Source of the DNA: Bactericera cockerelli
Taxonomy: Eukaryota > Arthropoda > Insecta > Hemiptera > Triozidae
Assembly: GCA_024516035.1 (NCBI GenBank)
Contig: CM044964.1
Location: 25,390,867-25,454,866 of the forward strand
Length of the DNA: 64,000 nt
Direction: 5' to 3'
Position 1 is the first letter of the stretch; every line of letters begins with the position of its first letter. The notes under the pieces are model-generated. The model was not told the origin of the DNA. It worked only from the letters and a program-made list of their open reading frames with translations, and did no database searches. The position numbers were made by a program, and so were the translations under genes. Positions 54,064-63,880 of the stretch are shown in pieces.

Positions 54064-54399
54064 CTCGGGCTATAATGCGCCATATCTTCAGCTGTACATC
54101 CAAACCCTCCATCCTGGACTACCCTGGACTGTGGACGAATCCTATATCAGTTAGAAGTCTTCTTTAAGCTGGAAGCAGAGAAGTTGCCGTCAGCGGAGGA
54201 GTTCATCCGATGGTCATTTTACCTGAGAAGGGATCAAAATAATCCATCACTTGGGCCATTTCAAAAAAATTGATTTAGGTATTTTTTCATTCAGTGTGAT
54301 GGATCACAAGTTAGTACCTTATTTAAATTTGTAATTTTTCTAGATTTGGTCTTTCAGTTTTAGATCAATTGATCTAAAATATGCCCATCTGTTATGCAG

Positions 54400-54473
54400 C
54401 CGCCGCGCGCCGTCAGCGTTCAAAACAACAAGAGGAACGGTCGTTTCGCGGAGAACGCCTTAGAGAAAAATGA
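54400..54473 (+). CDS. Candidate terminal exon, version 2
   Basis: The acceptor catctgttatgcag precedes a GC-rich segment. In phase 1 it reads AARRQRSKQQEERSFRGERL, then REK and a TGA at 54471-54473, a very basic tail. Another frame is open for longer (to 54621) but runs into the 84-bp minisatellite. Support is compositional and phase-based only. Confidence 0.25.
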
Positions 54474-54505
54474 CAGTGCTATAGTGGTGATCCATGATCC
54501 GGACG

Positions 54506-54865
54506 TTCCAGAATGTACTAGAAAGTCTGGAGCCCGATTGTTATCACAGACTCCTTATCGTGGAATGAACCAGACAGTTTGGAGCCCACCAGTGGAATGT
54601 ACTAGAAGGTCTGGAGTCTGATTGTTATTACAGACTCCTTATCGTGGAATGAACCAGACAGTTTGGAGCCCACCAGTGGAATGTACTAGAAGGTCTGGAG
54701 TCTGATTGTTATCACAGACTCCTTATCGTAGAATGAACCAGACAGTTTGGAGCCCACCAGTGGAATGTACTAGAAGGTCTGGAGTCTGATTGTTATCACA
54801 GACTCCTTATCGTAGAATGAACCAGACAGTTTGGAGCCCGCCAATGGAATGTACTAGAAGGTACA
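54506..54865. repeat. 84-bp minisatellite, about 4.3 units
   Basis: Units are built on tggaatgtactagaaggtct, tgattgttatcacagactcc and gaaccagacagtttggagcc. The period is a multiple of 3 (28 codons). The first unit is open in one frame, and later units have a TGA caused by gagcccga changing to gagtctga. Confidence 0.94.
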
Positions 54866-55011
54866 GACCGGGTTAAGCCACTCAGGACGCCGAGATTGTA
54901 CTTTCACTTTGCTCAGATATCTCTGGCCCTGTTTTGGTCTCTCAGCTGCTTCCTCTCTACTTTTCCCGAGATAGAGAGCGAGGATTTTCAGCCAGAGAGA
55001 TGCTGGTTCAA

Positions 55012-55335
55012 TAAACCAGCCTCCGTGGCGTAACGGTTGTGACTACTACCCGTAGTCCAGAGATGCCGAGTTCGATCCCCGGTTGGAGCAGACTTTTCGA
55101 AAAAAATTCTGTTTCATCCAAACACGTGAGGCTGGCATTTCCGGCACTACCCATCAGGCTGGGTGAGGTTAATGTGGGTAGCTGCTACGATTCCCAGCGA
55201 ATGGAAGGTAACACCCCTGATCAAGACGTTAAAACCAAATAAAGTTGTTGGCGTTAGGAAGGCCATCCAGCCATAGAAAAAGTGCTCCACCTAACCAACC
55301 TCAACCATGAGGTTGAACATTGCCGACCCCAATAG
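55012..55335 (+). mobile_element. SINE-C
   Basis: Full-length copy with an intact tRNA-like head (cctccgtggcgtaacggttg, gagttcgatccccgg). Ends at gaggttgaacattgccgacc. Confidence 0.88.
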
Positions 55336-55589
55336 AAACATGAGCTAATATGGGATAAAGGCAAGGGAGATATATGCTGGTTTGAACCTCGCCAGAAGGA
55401 CGTTTTTGAACAGGAACCAGATGACGAGGTTTGAACCAGTTTTCCTGAAGAGTTGAGAGAAACAAATGTGTGCATAATGGGACTACCTGTTTTGTATTGA
55501 AAGTCCAAGGACCAAATTAAAACAAATAATTAAATTTAAGATAAGCCAGACCCTTCCTGAAATTTTCAAGTTTCAACAAATCACGGCGG

Positions 55590-55838
55590 ACGTATCTTAT
55601 CTTACCTAATTTTAATCCTGTTTCATAGCTCGTATCTTATCTTACCTAATTTTAATCCTGTTTCATAGCTCGTATCTTATCTTACCTAATTTTAATCCTA
55701 TTTCATAGCTCGTATCCTATCTTACCTAATTTTAATCCTGTTTCATAGCTCGTATCTTATCTTACCTAATTTTAATCCTGTTTCATAGCTCGTATCTTAT
55801 CTTACCTAATTTTAATCCTGTTTCATAGCTAATTCTAC
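55590..55838. repeat. 40-bp minisatellite, about 6 units
   Basis: Units are built on gtatcttatcttacctaatt and ttaatcctgtttcatagctc, nearly identical. Confidence 0.95.
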
Positions 55839-55894
55839 CTTAAGCCTTAAAGTTCTTAAGCTAATTCTTGTTGTGTAGTCGCACCGATGGCACC

Positions 55895-56075
55895 TTTAAC
55901 TCACCAATTATTGTCAGATCACTGAAGTCAAGCAACGTCCAGCGAGTTTAGAACTTGGATGGATTTTTCCTCATTATTTTGAGTAAGTGCACAGATCTGA
56001 GGGTTAGGTGGTAGACAAAGATTTGAGTATTAACCTCGCCTTGCGGATACCTCCCACGAAAGAGTATTATTACTT
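55895..56075 (+). mobile_element. Chimera of 5S-like head and SINE-E tail
   Basis: cagatcactgaagtcaagca, then acgtccagcgag and aacttggatgga, follow 5S rRNA. At 55966 it switches directly to the SINE-E tail (tttcctcattattttgag, ctgagggttaggtggtagac). Confidence 0.65.
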
Positions 56076-56235
56076 TTTCTTATCTGACTGACTGATTGAC
56101 ATAACTTTTTTCGATCAAGACTTGCGCCATTTTTCAGTACTTACATCCAGCTATCCCTTATCTCTTCCAACCAACTCAAATTTTCTTTTGATGGTCTACA
56201 ATTCTCTATTTTAAGTTTAAGTGATGGACTGATTT

Positions 56236-56402
56236 ATACAATGAAACCTGGCTATAAGAGAAACCCTTACCTGGATATAAGAGAACAATTTCCAGGTCAA
56301 ATTAATCTCTATAAGAGAAAATAACATCTTCGTAAGAAAAACATGGATGTATAGAAACAAATTCTGGTCTCTTAATTTCTCTTATGCCCAGGTTTGACTA
56401 TA
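56236..56402. mobile_element. Tc1/pogo-like MITE with TA-type ends
   Basis: Left end tacaatgaaacctggctata, followed by agagaaa. The right end, tctcttatgcccaggtttga, then ctata, is its imperfect complement. The element is about 165 bp, with further internal copies of the 'ataagaga' motif. No coding capacity. Confidence 0.72.
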
Positions 56403-56649
56403 ATTTCCTTTTTTTTCGTCATGTCTTTGGTCTACAACTTCTCACTGGTCTGAATTGAGATTTTGCCTAACTGCTGGACTGATCGATATTTCTTTTTTCG
56501 AGCAAGACTTGTGCTGTTCCAGTGCTTTCATCCAGCACGGACTATTGCATTCTTGGGGAATTACTCACATTTACGTTCAACTTGTAAACAAAATTTCTTT
56601 TTACGCTAATAACATAGGAGAGAACCGGGGATATCTCTTGTAAATGCGT

Positions 56650-56840
56650 CATTTTTTTTCATCATCATAGTCATCTTCATAATCCTTCTTACTTTCCTTC
56701 TTATTATTATCATTATCATTGGTCGGTTGGTCCCATTTCAGCCAAAGTCTTTTTTTTTTCATCATAGTCATCTTCATAATCCTTCTTACTTTCCTTCTTA
56801 TTATTATCAATATTACTGGTCGGTTGGTCTCATTTCAGGC
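56650..56840. repeat. Tandem duplication of about 93 bp
   Basis: Two copies of tttttcatcatagtcatctt, cataatccttcttactttcc and ggtcggttggtc, differing at few sites. Confidence 0.85.
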
Positions 56841-57319
56841 AAATACTACGCAGCAACCGAACGCTGGGGAATGTAGTTTTTTGAAGGTTTCTAAAATCGA
56901 CAAAAAAATGAACTTGGGCTGAACTTCAGTTTCATTGCCATCCTAGTTGACTCAGAGGAGAGAGTTGCTGTTTGAGAGTCACTAGGGCGTGGGTTCGATG
57001 TCCGCTTGGGTGAAAGTTTCTCAGAAGTAGATTTTGTTGTTTTGTTTCCTAGGTTGAAGTGTTGGACGAGTGTGTTTATGGGTTTGATTATGTCTTCATG
57101 ATTTTTATTTATTATTATTTTAATTAAAAAAACAGCCATTTATTATATGAAAAAAATAAAAATAAAAACAGCCATTTTTTATATGAAAAAATAAATAAGA
57201 ACAGCCATCATTAAAAAAAAAAAAAAAAAAAATAGAATGAAAAAAAAAATGGGTAGGAATATTAAAACTGACACCAGCTAATATCTCTGTTGCTAAATTA
57301 CTTTTTTTTTTTTTTTTTT

Positions 57320-57570
57320 TAAGTGGGGTTTTAACGTCGCTTTCAACTGCCATGGTCATATCACGAGGGGGGTTTTACCCTCCATTCGCAGGAAACTCAC
57401 AAACCTGCTACTCACATTGACCTCACCCAGCCTGAGTGGGGCCGGGAAAAGCCAGCGTCACGAGAATTAGAATTTGAATGGTCACCCATCCAAGTCTTAA
57501 CCTCGCTGGATGTCGCTTAACTTCGGTGTTCTGAAGGGAACCGGTGTATTCAACATGCCATCGACGCTGG
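57320..57570 (-). mobile_element. 5S-rRNA-derived SINE (family H), best full-length copy
   Basis: Read on the minus strand it begins gccagcgtcgatggcatgtt, gaatacaccggttcccttca, then accgaagttaagcgaca and tccagcgaggttaagacttg, with gatgggtgacc. All of these follow animal 5S rRNA closely. The body (cactcaggctgggtgaggtc, aatgtgagtagcaggtttgt, cgaatggagggtaaaacccc) and a ttgaaagcgacgttaaaac end follow. The body overlaps that of tRNA-derived SINE-C. Confidence 0.82.
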
Positions 57571-58024
57571 CTTAAATTACTTTTCAAAATTGCTTCGGGT
57601 AAAATTCTGGCAAATACCAGTTTTCTCTCTGTCTCTCTCTCTTCAAAACCTTCAAGTGCATATATTTCAGACCGACAAAAATATGTACAATAAATTTAAT
57701 AATTCATTCCTGTGAACTGCAAGGCTGCATTAGTGAACGCCAAAAAGTATTGTGGAATGTCTAAAAATAACGTCCATGCTGGGATTAAAAAACCCCTTTT
57801 AAAAGTTAAGGATCGATTGTCAAGAGACTACTTTCTAAAGGGGGAAAAAAATCAGCCAACTAGTCGAAACCGAAAACGAAAACTTTACTAGAAAAAAAAA
57901 AAAAAAAAAAACATTTTGGAAACCAACTGCGAATACCTTCCATTCTATGTAGTTCAGTAGAATAATAATAATTCCGTGTCCGTGAGATAGGCACAAATAC
58001 CTGTATCAAGGTGGTGAGAAGATA

Positions 58025-58308
58025 GTATGGACGCCCAGATCCAATAAGGGTTGGGTGGAAGAGATTGTCATTGGCAATAACTTTGCCCTTTAGTTAGGAC
58101 ATGTATTTATATTTATTTTTTATTATTTTTCCTTTTTATTGTATAACATTAACCTCACGGATGAGGTCCTCACCCAGCCTGTATAGGTCCTGAAATGCCA
58201 GTCGCACGTGTATGGAGGGAACAGAATTTTCTTCGAAAAATCTGCACCGACCGGGAATTGAACTCGGAATCTCTGGACTACGAGCAGTAGTCACAACCGT
58301 AGTGTAAG
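58025..58308. mobile_element. LINE tail L (plus) abutting partial SINE-C (minus)
   Basis: 58025-58145: ggttgggtggaagagattgt to attttttattatttttc. 58147-58308: minus SINE-C head and body (gaccgggaattgaactcgga, cgagcagtagtcacaaccgt). Confidence 0.75.
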
Positions 58309-58427
58309 TCAATTAAGCGCGCGGCGCAGCGCTTCGTCTGGTAGGCAGAGGACTCTAGGTTCAAGTACCGGTAAGGAAAGGAAGAAGAAGAAAAAGCATA
58401 ATGAATGCTTTTTACAAGAATCCACCG

Positions 58428-58855
58428 TGGCAGAGTGAGTTAGCGCGCTAGGCATTGCACGCATTATTATTATTTAACTCTTTATTGGTCAACTACATAC
58501 ATTCAACAAAATAGGACATGCTAAAAAAAAAAAAAAAAAAAAAAATAGAATATGTAGTGAACCAAGGGGCGAGGTTAAAGCCTGTGGCTTTCTCTGAGTG
58601 ACGTGACCTGAGTTCGATCCCCAGCGGGGCAGAAATTTTTCTGATCTGTACTAAGATGTTCGCGGCTCACTGACACCTCGTGAGGAAAAATGAGTAGTTA
58701 CCTGTATGAGTAACGACCAGTGGCGGCAGTACCAGAGTAAAAAGAAAATAATGTTATAGAACTATACGAAATGTGAAGGAGGCCCTTAGTAATGCTGCGC
58801 CACCCACAAAAATTGTGAAGAGGCCTTGTGCTTCACCACAAATAAAATAAAATCA
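58428..58855 (+). mobile_element. SINE-D split by a LINE tail
   Basis: The head, 58428-58460 (cgtggcagagtgagttagcg to ggcattgcacgca), is cut by a minus LINE tail L (58461-58596: ttattattatttaactcttt to aaagcctgtggctttctct). It then resumes from gtgacgtgacctgagttcga to 58855. Confidence 0.78.
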
Positions 58856-58861
58856 TCATCA

Positions 58862-59090
58862 TAATAATAATAATAATAATAATATCGCCTTATTTATACT
58901 GCCCGATTAGGACTATTAAGTCCCATTATTCCAGTAGTATGCCCAAGAGTCCCAAGACATATTATTAAGTGGTAAAAATCTCAAATGGGAGGATAACTTG
59001 TCATGTCCCGGCTGGGTTTCGAACCCGCGACCTCTGGTATCTCTGGATTTAGAGAGTGTCGCCTTTACCACTGAGCTACCGGGACAGACA
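58862..59090 (-). mobile_element. SINE-B
   Basis: Full-length minus copy with a long (AAT)n tail. Contains a short internal duplication (gcccaagagtcccaagacat). Confidence 0.87.
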
Positions 59091-59144
59091 TACCTTTTTA
59101 CAAGAGACTACAGGGAAAACCCAGAAGTGACAAGAATAAATATT

Positions 59145-59186
59145 GGCATTGTTATGTTTGTTATACCTTTCAAACATAACAATGCC
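59145..59186. other. Perfect 15-bp hairpin
   Basis: GGCATTGTTATGTTT and AAACATAACAATGCC are exact complements separated by 12 bases. The surrounding DNA is unique. It could be a cruciform, a remnant of a small inverted-repeat element, or the top of an RNA stem-loop; the stem does not extend clearly further. Confidence 0.7.
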
Positions 59187-59254
59187 ATAAACATAAATAG
59201 AACCTCATTATGGATTATGAAGAACCCAATATATTCGACTTCTTATAAGTAGGT

Positions 59255-60370
59255 AATATTCTCAATGACCTACTGGGCGACCAAAGAACATAATATTAAT
59301 ACCTTGTTAACGCATGTTCTACCTTGTTACTTAACAAAGGCTATTTTTATAATTGCCCGTAATAAGGAAAACGATGGTTATAATGTCAACTATCTGTTGA
59401 ATGGCAGTGATACCAGTCAAATCTATTGTTTGGTCAAATTGGTGCCTAATTTACACTTTGTTATTTTTGTTGTGGTTTTTTGTGGTATTTTTGACCTCAC
59501 CAAGAGAGGTCATGAAGACCTTTGAACTATCAGATTTTTTTTGTCACACTTTTATGAATTTTCGAGTGACCTTTGACACATTTAATTTAGTCATTTTTCA
59601 CTTTTCAAAAACTTTTTATGGTGTGTAAATTCTTTTTTTTATTATTAAATGCTTGAAATAGACAGTTACTAGCTACATATGGATTTTTTTACTATAGACT
59701 GGTTGGAGTTCCACAAGAAAAGCAACAAATATCACACCGACCTCTATTTAGATCTATTGTGACATTTGTGACCAACGTATGGATATTATTAGGTAAATTA
59801 TTTTAAGAAAATATGTACTGAAGTAACCATGCCAAAGCTCTAGGCATCGCTGACACACCTGAACATTTGAGAGAAACTCAAAGAACACTTTCGTACTTCT
59901 CTTAGATTCTGTTTTCATCTCTTTATAAATAATTATGTAATAATGTGTTTTTTCTCAATAGTACCACCTACTAGGTAAAGATATAGAATTATTTTTGTAA
60001 TAAACTTGTCCTTATAAGACGTACAATCAATATATTTTTTAAAAATCTGGTGTAAACATCACACGACTTTCCTTATCCCCCAAAAAGGAGTCGAATTCCG
60101 CCACTGGTGACTCAACGGTAACAGATAACTAAAAACCAATGCCAAATTCGTAATCAGAACTTCAAAATCATTGAATATGATATGTCATAACCCCCATGTA
60201 GGATGAATAATAAAAAAGTTAGTCAAAGCGGGTCCCCCCCAAATACCGGTAAATTGGGGCCGAGTTCCAAAAAGTTCAAGATATCAAAAAAATGATCAGA
60301 ATAGACCCCTATTATTTTTTTAATCTAAGAAAATGTTGTTCTCTAAAAAATTTTGTATCTTTAACCAATT
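59255..60370. other. AT-rich DNA without recognised features
   Basis: No SINE copy and no supported exon. Several short open frames with poor composition only. Confidence 0.45.
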
Positions 60371-60374
60371 TAAA

Positions 60375-60538
60375 TAAGCGCCGCTTGCGGCTAGCATTTG
60401 CGGCCCTGTGGCCGCAGAATGCGGCCGATTTCAACCAAAAGTTTCGTGGTTCGTCTGGTGTATAAAATTAATTTGTGTACCAAATTTCAAGTCTCTAGCT
60501 TTTACCGTTCTTGAGATATCCTGTTCACACACAGACAG

Positions 60539-60580
<42 letters not shown>

Positions 60581-60712
60581 GCACGGACCAATGGCTGAAA
60601 ACAACTTTTTTGGTATCCTGAGGCCATGATTCGTCCAGAAATGTGAAAAACTGGGTAGGTCAAATTTTCGACGAATACAATACTTTCCTTATTATAAGAT
60701 AAGGAAAGTAAA
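60375..60712 (+). mobile_element. LINE-like 3' end with (CAGA)n
   Basis: ttgtgtaccaaatttcaagt and taccgttcttgagatatcct are followed by a (CAGA)n tract at 60533-60580. The sequence ends in a 12-bp hairpin TACTTTCCTTAT / ATAAGGAAAGTA (60681-60710). A related end is at 37347-37380. The 'caaatttcaag...gagatat...CAGA repeats' layout is common at 3' ends of arthropod non-LTR elements. Confidence 0.55.
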
Positions 60713-60842
60713 AAATACCACATAGTTCATGAACTTTTCGCGTTTAATATTTTCGTCTCTAAAGGCTCTTTCATATTTGGTAGAAAATGCTCTGAGCATT
60801 AACCTCGCCCTGTGGTTATACAAATATACACAGTAGTACAAC

Positions 60843-61175
60843 AGCCAGCCTCCGTGGTGTAACGCTTGTGACTACTGCCCGTAGTCCAGAGATCCCGAGT
60901 TCGATCCCCGGTTGGAGCAGACTTCTCGATGAAAATTCTGTTCCCTCCAAACACGTGAGGCTGGCAGTTTTCGGCCCTACCCAGGCTGGGCGAGGTCAAT
61001 GTGGGTAGCTAGTACAATTCTCAGCGAATGGAGGTTAACACCCCCGTCCTGATCGGGATGTTAAAACCTATTAGAATCGTCGGTGTTAGGAAGATAGGAA
61101 GAGCATCCTGCCGTAGAACATACATATGCCACAACCAATCAACCTCAACCATGAGGTTGAACAATGCCGACCCCA
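60843..61175 (+). mobile_element. SINE-C
   Basis: Full length from cagcctccgtggtgtaacgc to aaccatgaggttgaacaatg. Almost identical in its head to 55012-55100. Confidence 0.88.
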
Positions 61176-61179
61176 AGTA

Positions 61180-61780
61180 GGATTGAGAAAAGACAAAGAG
61201 AAAGGAAGATTCTTATTGTTTATTATTATTGTAGTTGTTGTTGTTGTTGATATTATTATTATTACCACATTGTTATTGTTCCAATTGTTGAAAAAATGTT
61301 TTTGAAAGGTTATAGAAATATGAAAAACGGATGACCTTTGACACCTCTTTCATTCAGACATTTTCCAGTTTTCAAGAACTTTTTATCAAGAGTTCAAAAG
61401 CGGTAAAGCACCACAAGAGGTTTCAACGAATCCGCACCACTAGGATGAGGACAGCCTCCTGTTGAGACTTGGGAGTGTTTCTGAATGCAAAAATCGCTAA
61501 CTGCGAAGCCCTACTTTTGACTTGGAAATTCAGTTTCAGCGAATTGAAAATAATAGGGACAACAGTAACAGAAAGAAAAAGACAAGAGAGAGAGAGAAAT
61601 TAAGAAAAAAATAAAATTAATTAAAAAGGTTAGGTGAGAAAGAAAAAAATAGAATTAATTTTAATTAATTTTATTTTTTCTTAAAGGTTATGAGAAATTT
61701 ATATGAACTTAAAATTATTGTGATATAAGTTTATGAGAATGTTTTTTTATTATTATTTTTTTTTTTTTTTAAGATTTTTA
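61180..61780. other. AT-rich DNA with simple repeats
   Basis: Short GTT/ATT runs (61215-61262) and a diffuse palindrome around tttaattaattttatttttt/aaaaataaaattaattaaaa (61600-61685). No gene. Confidence 0.5.
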
Positions 61781-61784
61781 TTTA

Positions 61785-61940
61785 TTTATTTCGTAGCCAT
61801 GAAAGTAGCATCTACAGACTCTTGTTGTCTGCGTTGTAGCTTTTCCAAAACCCTAATACATTATGCTTCCTCTCTGATGGGCGAGAAATGACACGGATTC
61901 AGGATATTCACAGTTATGTGCTTGCTTTTTAGGTGCTGAA
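61785..61940 (-). mobile_element. SINE-F, partial
   Basis: Minus copy: tttcgtagccatgaaagtag, then ctctctgatgggcgagaaat. Head missing. Confidence 0.72.
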
Positions 61941-61981
61941 GACTGGATGCCTGAAACTGGATGTCGAAGACTGGATGCTTC

Positions 61982-62070
61982 ACTAAATCTACGCTGAAAC
62001 CGGGACTTGAACCACCGACCTCCAGGTTACAAGTCCGCTGCCTTATCGATCAAGCTACTGAGGTCGGTAA
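61982..62070 (-). mobile_element. SINE-A head
   Basis: ctaaatctacgctgaaaccg to atcaagctactgaggtcggt, near consensus. Confidence 0.82.
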
Positions 62071-62079
62071 TAAGTTATA

Positions 62080-62880
62080 GGTTAATATTATTAAACTTCC
62101 AAACTCATCAATCGATTGATACTGGGGAGTTATTGATACAGTATAAAAGTATAATAAATTATTATACTGTAATCAGTAATCATGTTCCACCACCTTAAGA
62201 ATATTCTGATAATGGAAACTTGGGTATTCTATCATCAATATTCCATAGTTACTTAAAAATAGAATTCGCGTCAAAATTTCTCCTTCAAATTTTACAAGAT
62301 AAATACCAGAACGATGTATCAGAGCTACAGGACAGATTGAGGACTGGGAATTCCCAGATGCCTGAAGACTGGATGTCGAAATCTATGTATGTAGGTGTCT
62401 CACTGCTCTCATTTGAATGACTCATACAGGGGTAGGCTATGGTAATGCATGAGACTTCCAGTTTCTTATGTCTGGGAGGCATACCGTATACTCAGTATAC
62501 CTTATAGGGTCGAATCGCTCGAATTAGTAGGATTAAAGTTAGGATAGGTCAGAATGTCCCTCAAGTTGTGTGGTTATCTATCGCAATAAGTAGAGTATAA
62601 ATACCGCTTTCGCCATCAGATGTATAGTTTGTTTCCACTATCCAGTAAGACGACATGCCCATCAATTAAATGCATAGACTTTCATAGTCCAAACCTCTCA
62701 TAACTATCGCATGTGCAATTTTTACCTGCATGAGTGGCGAACTCGTCAAATCTCTATTTTTTTCTATGTAATAAACTAATAATGTTCTTAATTGTACAAT
62801 ATGTCCACAGATTTCTCAGAACATAGTAATTTAATATACTCGTACTTGAAGTTATCATATTAGTATATTGAACTTTAGAA
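62080..62880. other. Unique DNA without recognised features
   Basis: Contains a short direct repeat (ctggatgtcgaa-type phrases shared with 61940-61975). No supported exon. Confidence 0.4.
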
Positions 62881-63035
62881 AAGGTCCTACCTCTGCCCCG
62901 GAACCACTTTCGCATTACCTACTTCAGGACACTTTACATTAATGCGCCATTCCAGAATTGCGCCGTTCTGGCTGGGATTCGAACCCGCAATCTCCGGATC
63001 AGCAATCTTTACAGTCTTTACCTCTGAGCCACGGT
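62880..63035 (-). mobile_element. SINE-G, diverged
   Basis: gccccggaaccactttcgca at the left and ggctgggattcgaacccgca at the right. Confidence 0.75.
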
Positions 63036-63194
63036 GAGTATTACCTAATTCTATTTTAAGATAATTACAAAAAAAAATTTTTGAAGACTTTCACTTTTTG
63101 ACCATTGTATACACCCGTCAGGGTAATTTTACAAATAAAACATAGGTATATCTATCACATCGCTTTTTTTATTTCGTAGCCATGATAAAAGTAT

Positions 63195-63290
63195 ATAATA
63201 ATAATAATAACTCTTTAATGACAAGTATGCTATTGACTAAGGACGTGATTATTGCCTGAGGCAATCTCTGCCATCCAACCCATAAGAATT
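63195..63290 (-). mobile_element. LINE tail L fragment
   Basis: (AAT)n actctttaatgac, then attgcctgaggcaatctctg. Confidence 0.65.
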
Positions 63291-63483
63291 GCTCGATCCG
63301 AGCCCGAAAATGTCTTCTGAAAACGAACCCGGGTCAGTCTATTAATAGACTCCCAAGATATTCGCTCGCTAAAAATAGACAAGCGCGGTAGTCGAACCTT
63401 GAACTTCAAACCAGAGCGATCAGCGTGGGGTCCGCGAGAGAAAGAGTCTGTTGCCGGAAATCGGAAATGGCCTGCTGTGTCTG

Positions 63484-63526
63484 TGACGTCACAAGGACAA
63501 AAGGATCTCTGTGAGATGTGACGTCA
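63484..63526. promoter_or_regulatory. Two TGACGTCA (CRE/ATF-type) palindromes
   Basis: TGACGTCA at 63484-63491 and 63519-63526, in non-repetitive, relatively GC-rich sequence (63300-63570) just before a SINE-F. No promoter or exon is identified nearby. Confidence 0.35.
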
Positions 63527-63579
63527 TAGCTAGGAAGAAAGTAGTCAGAGGTGAACGAACCACCCCACGTTAGAGGAGT

Positions 63580-63880
63580 GGAGAATTAGCTCAGTGGTAA
63601 GATACTCGCTTGGCATGCGGTAGGTCACGGGTTCGAAACACGTGAGCTGACATTTTTTTTAATTCAAATTTTGGTTACAGTTGGTTGTAAGGGATAGCTT
63701 CCGGTGCTCTTGTGTTGAGCCAGCACCTAAATAGGAAGTACTGTGTCATATAGCTCGCCCATCAGAGGGGAGGCATAATACTGGATGGGCAAGCTACGAC
63801 ATAGACCACAAGGCGTCTGCAGTAACTTCTGTTTCATGGCTACGAAAAAAAAAACTGGCTGTGAAACACTTATCTTAAAA
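63580..63880 (+). mobile_element. SINE-F
   Basis: The best-preserved Ala-like head (ggagaattagctcagtggta, cttggcatgcgg, gggttcgaaacac) and the full body to ctgtgaaacacttatctt. Confidence 0.86.

Noticed and set aside
60502..60723. Minus-strand frame with repeated SVCLSVCL
   Set aside because: Translation of the (CAGA)n tract in a LINE-like 3' end.
2519..63880. Functional tRNA genes at the many B-box motifs
   Set aside because: All occur as heads of repeated elements with common tails. Acceptor stems do not pair properly and copies are diverged.
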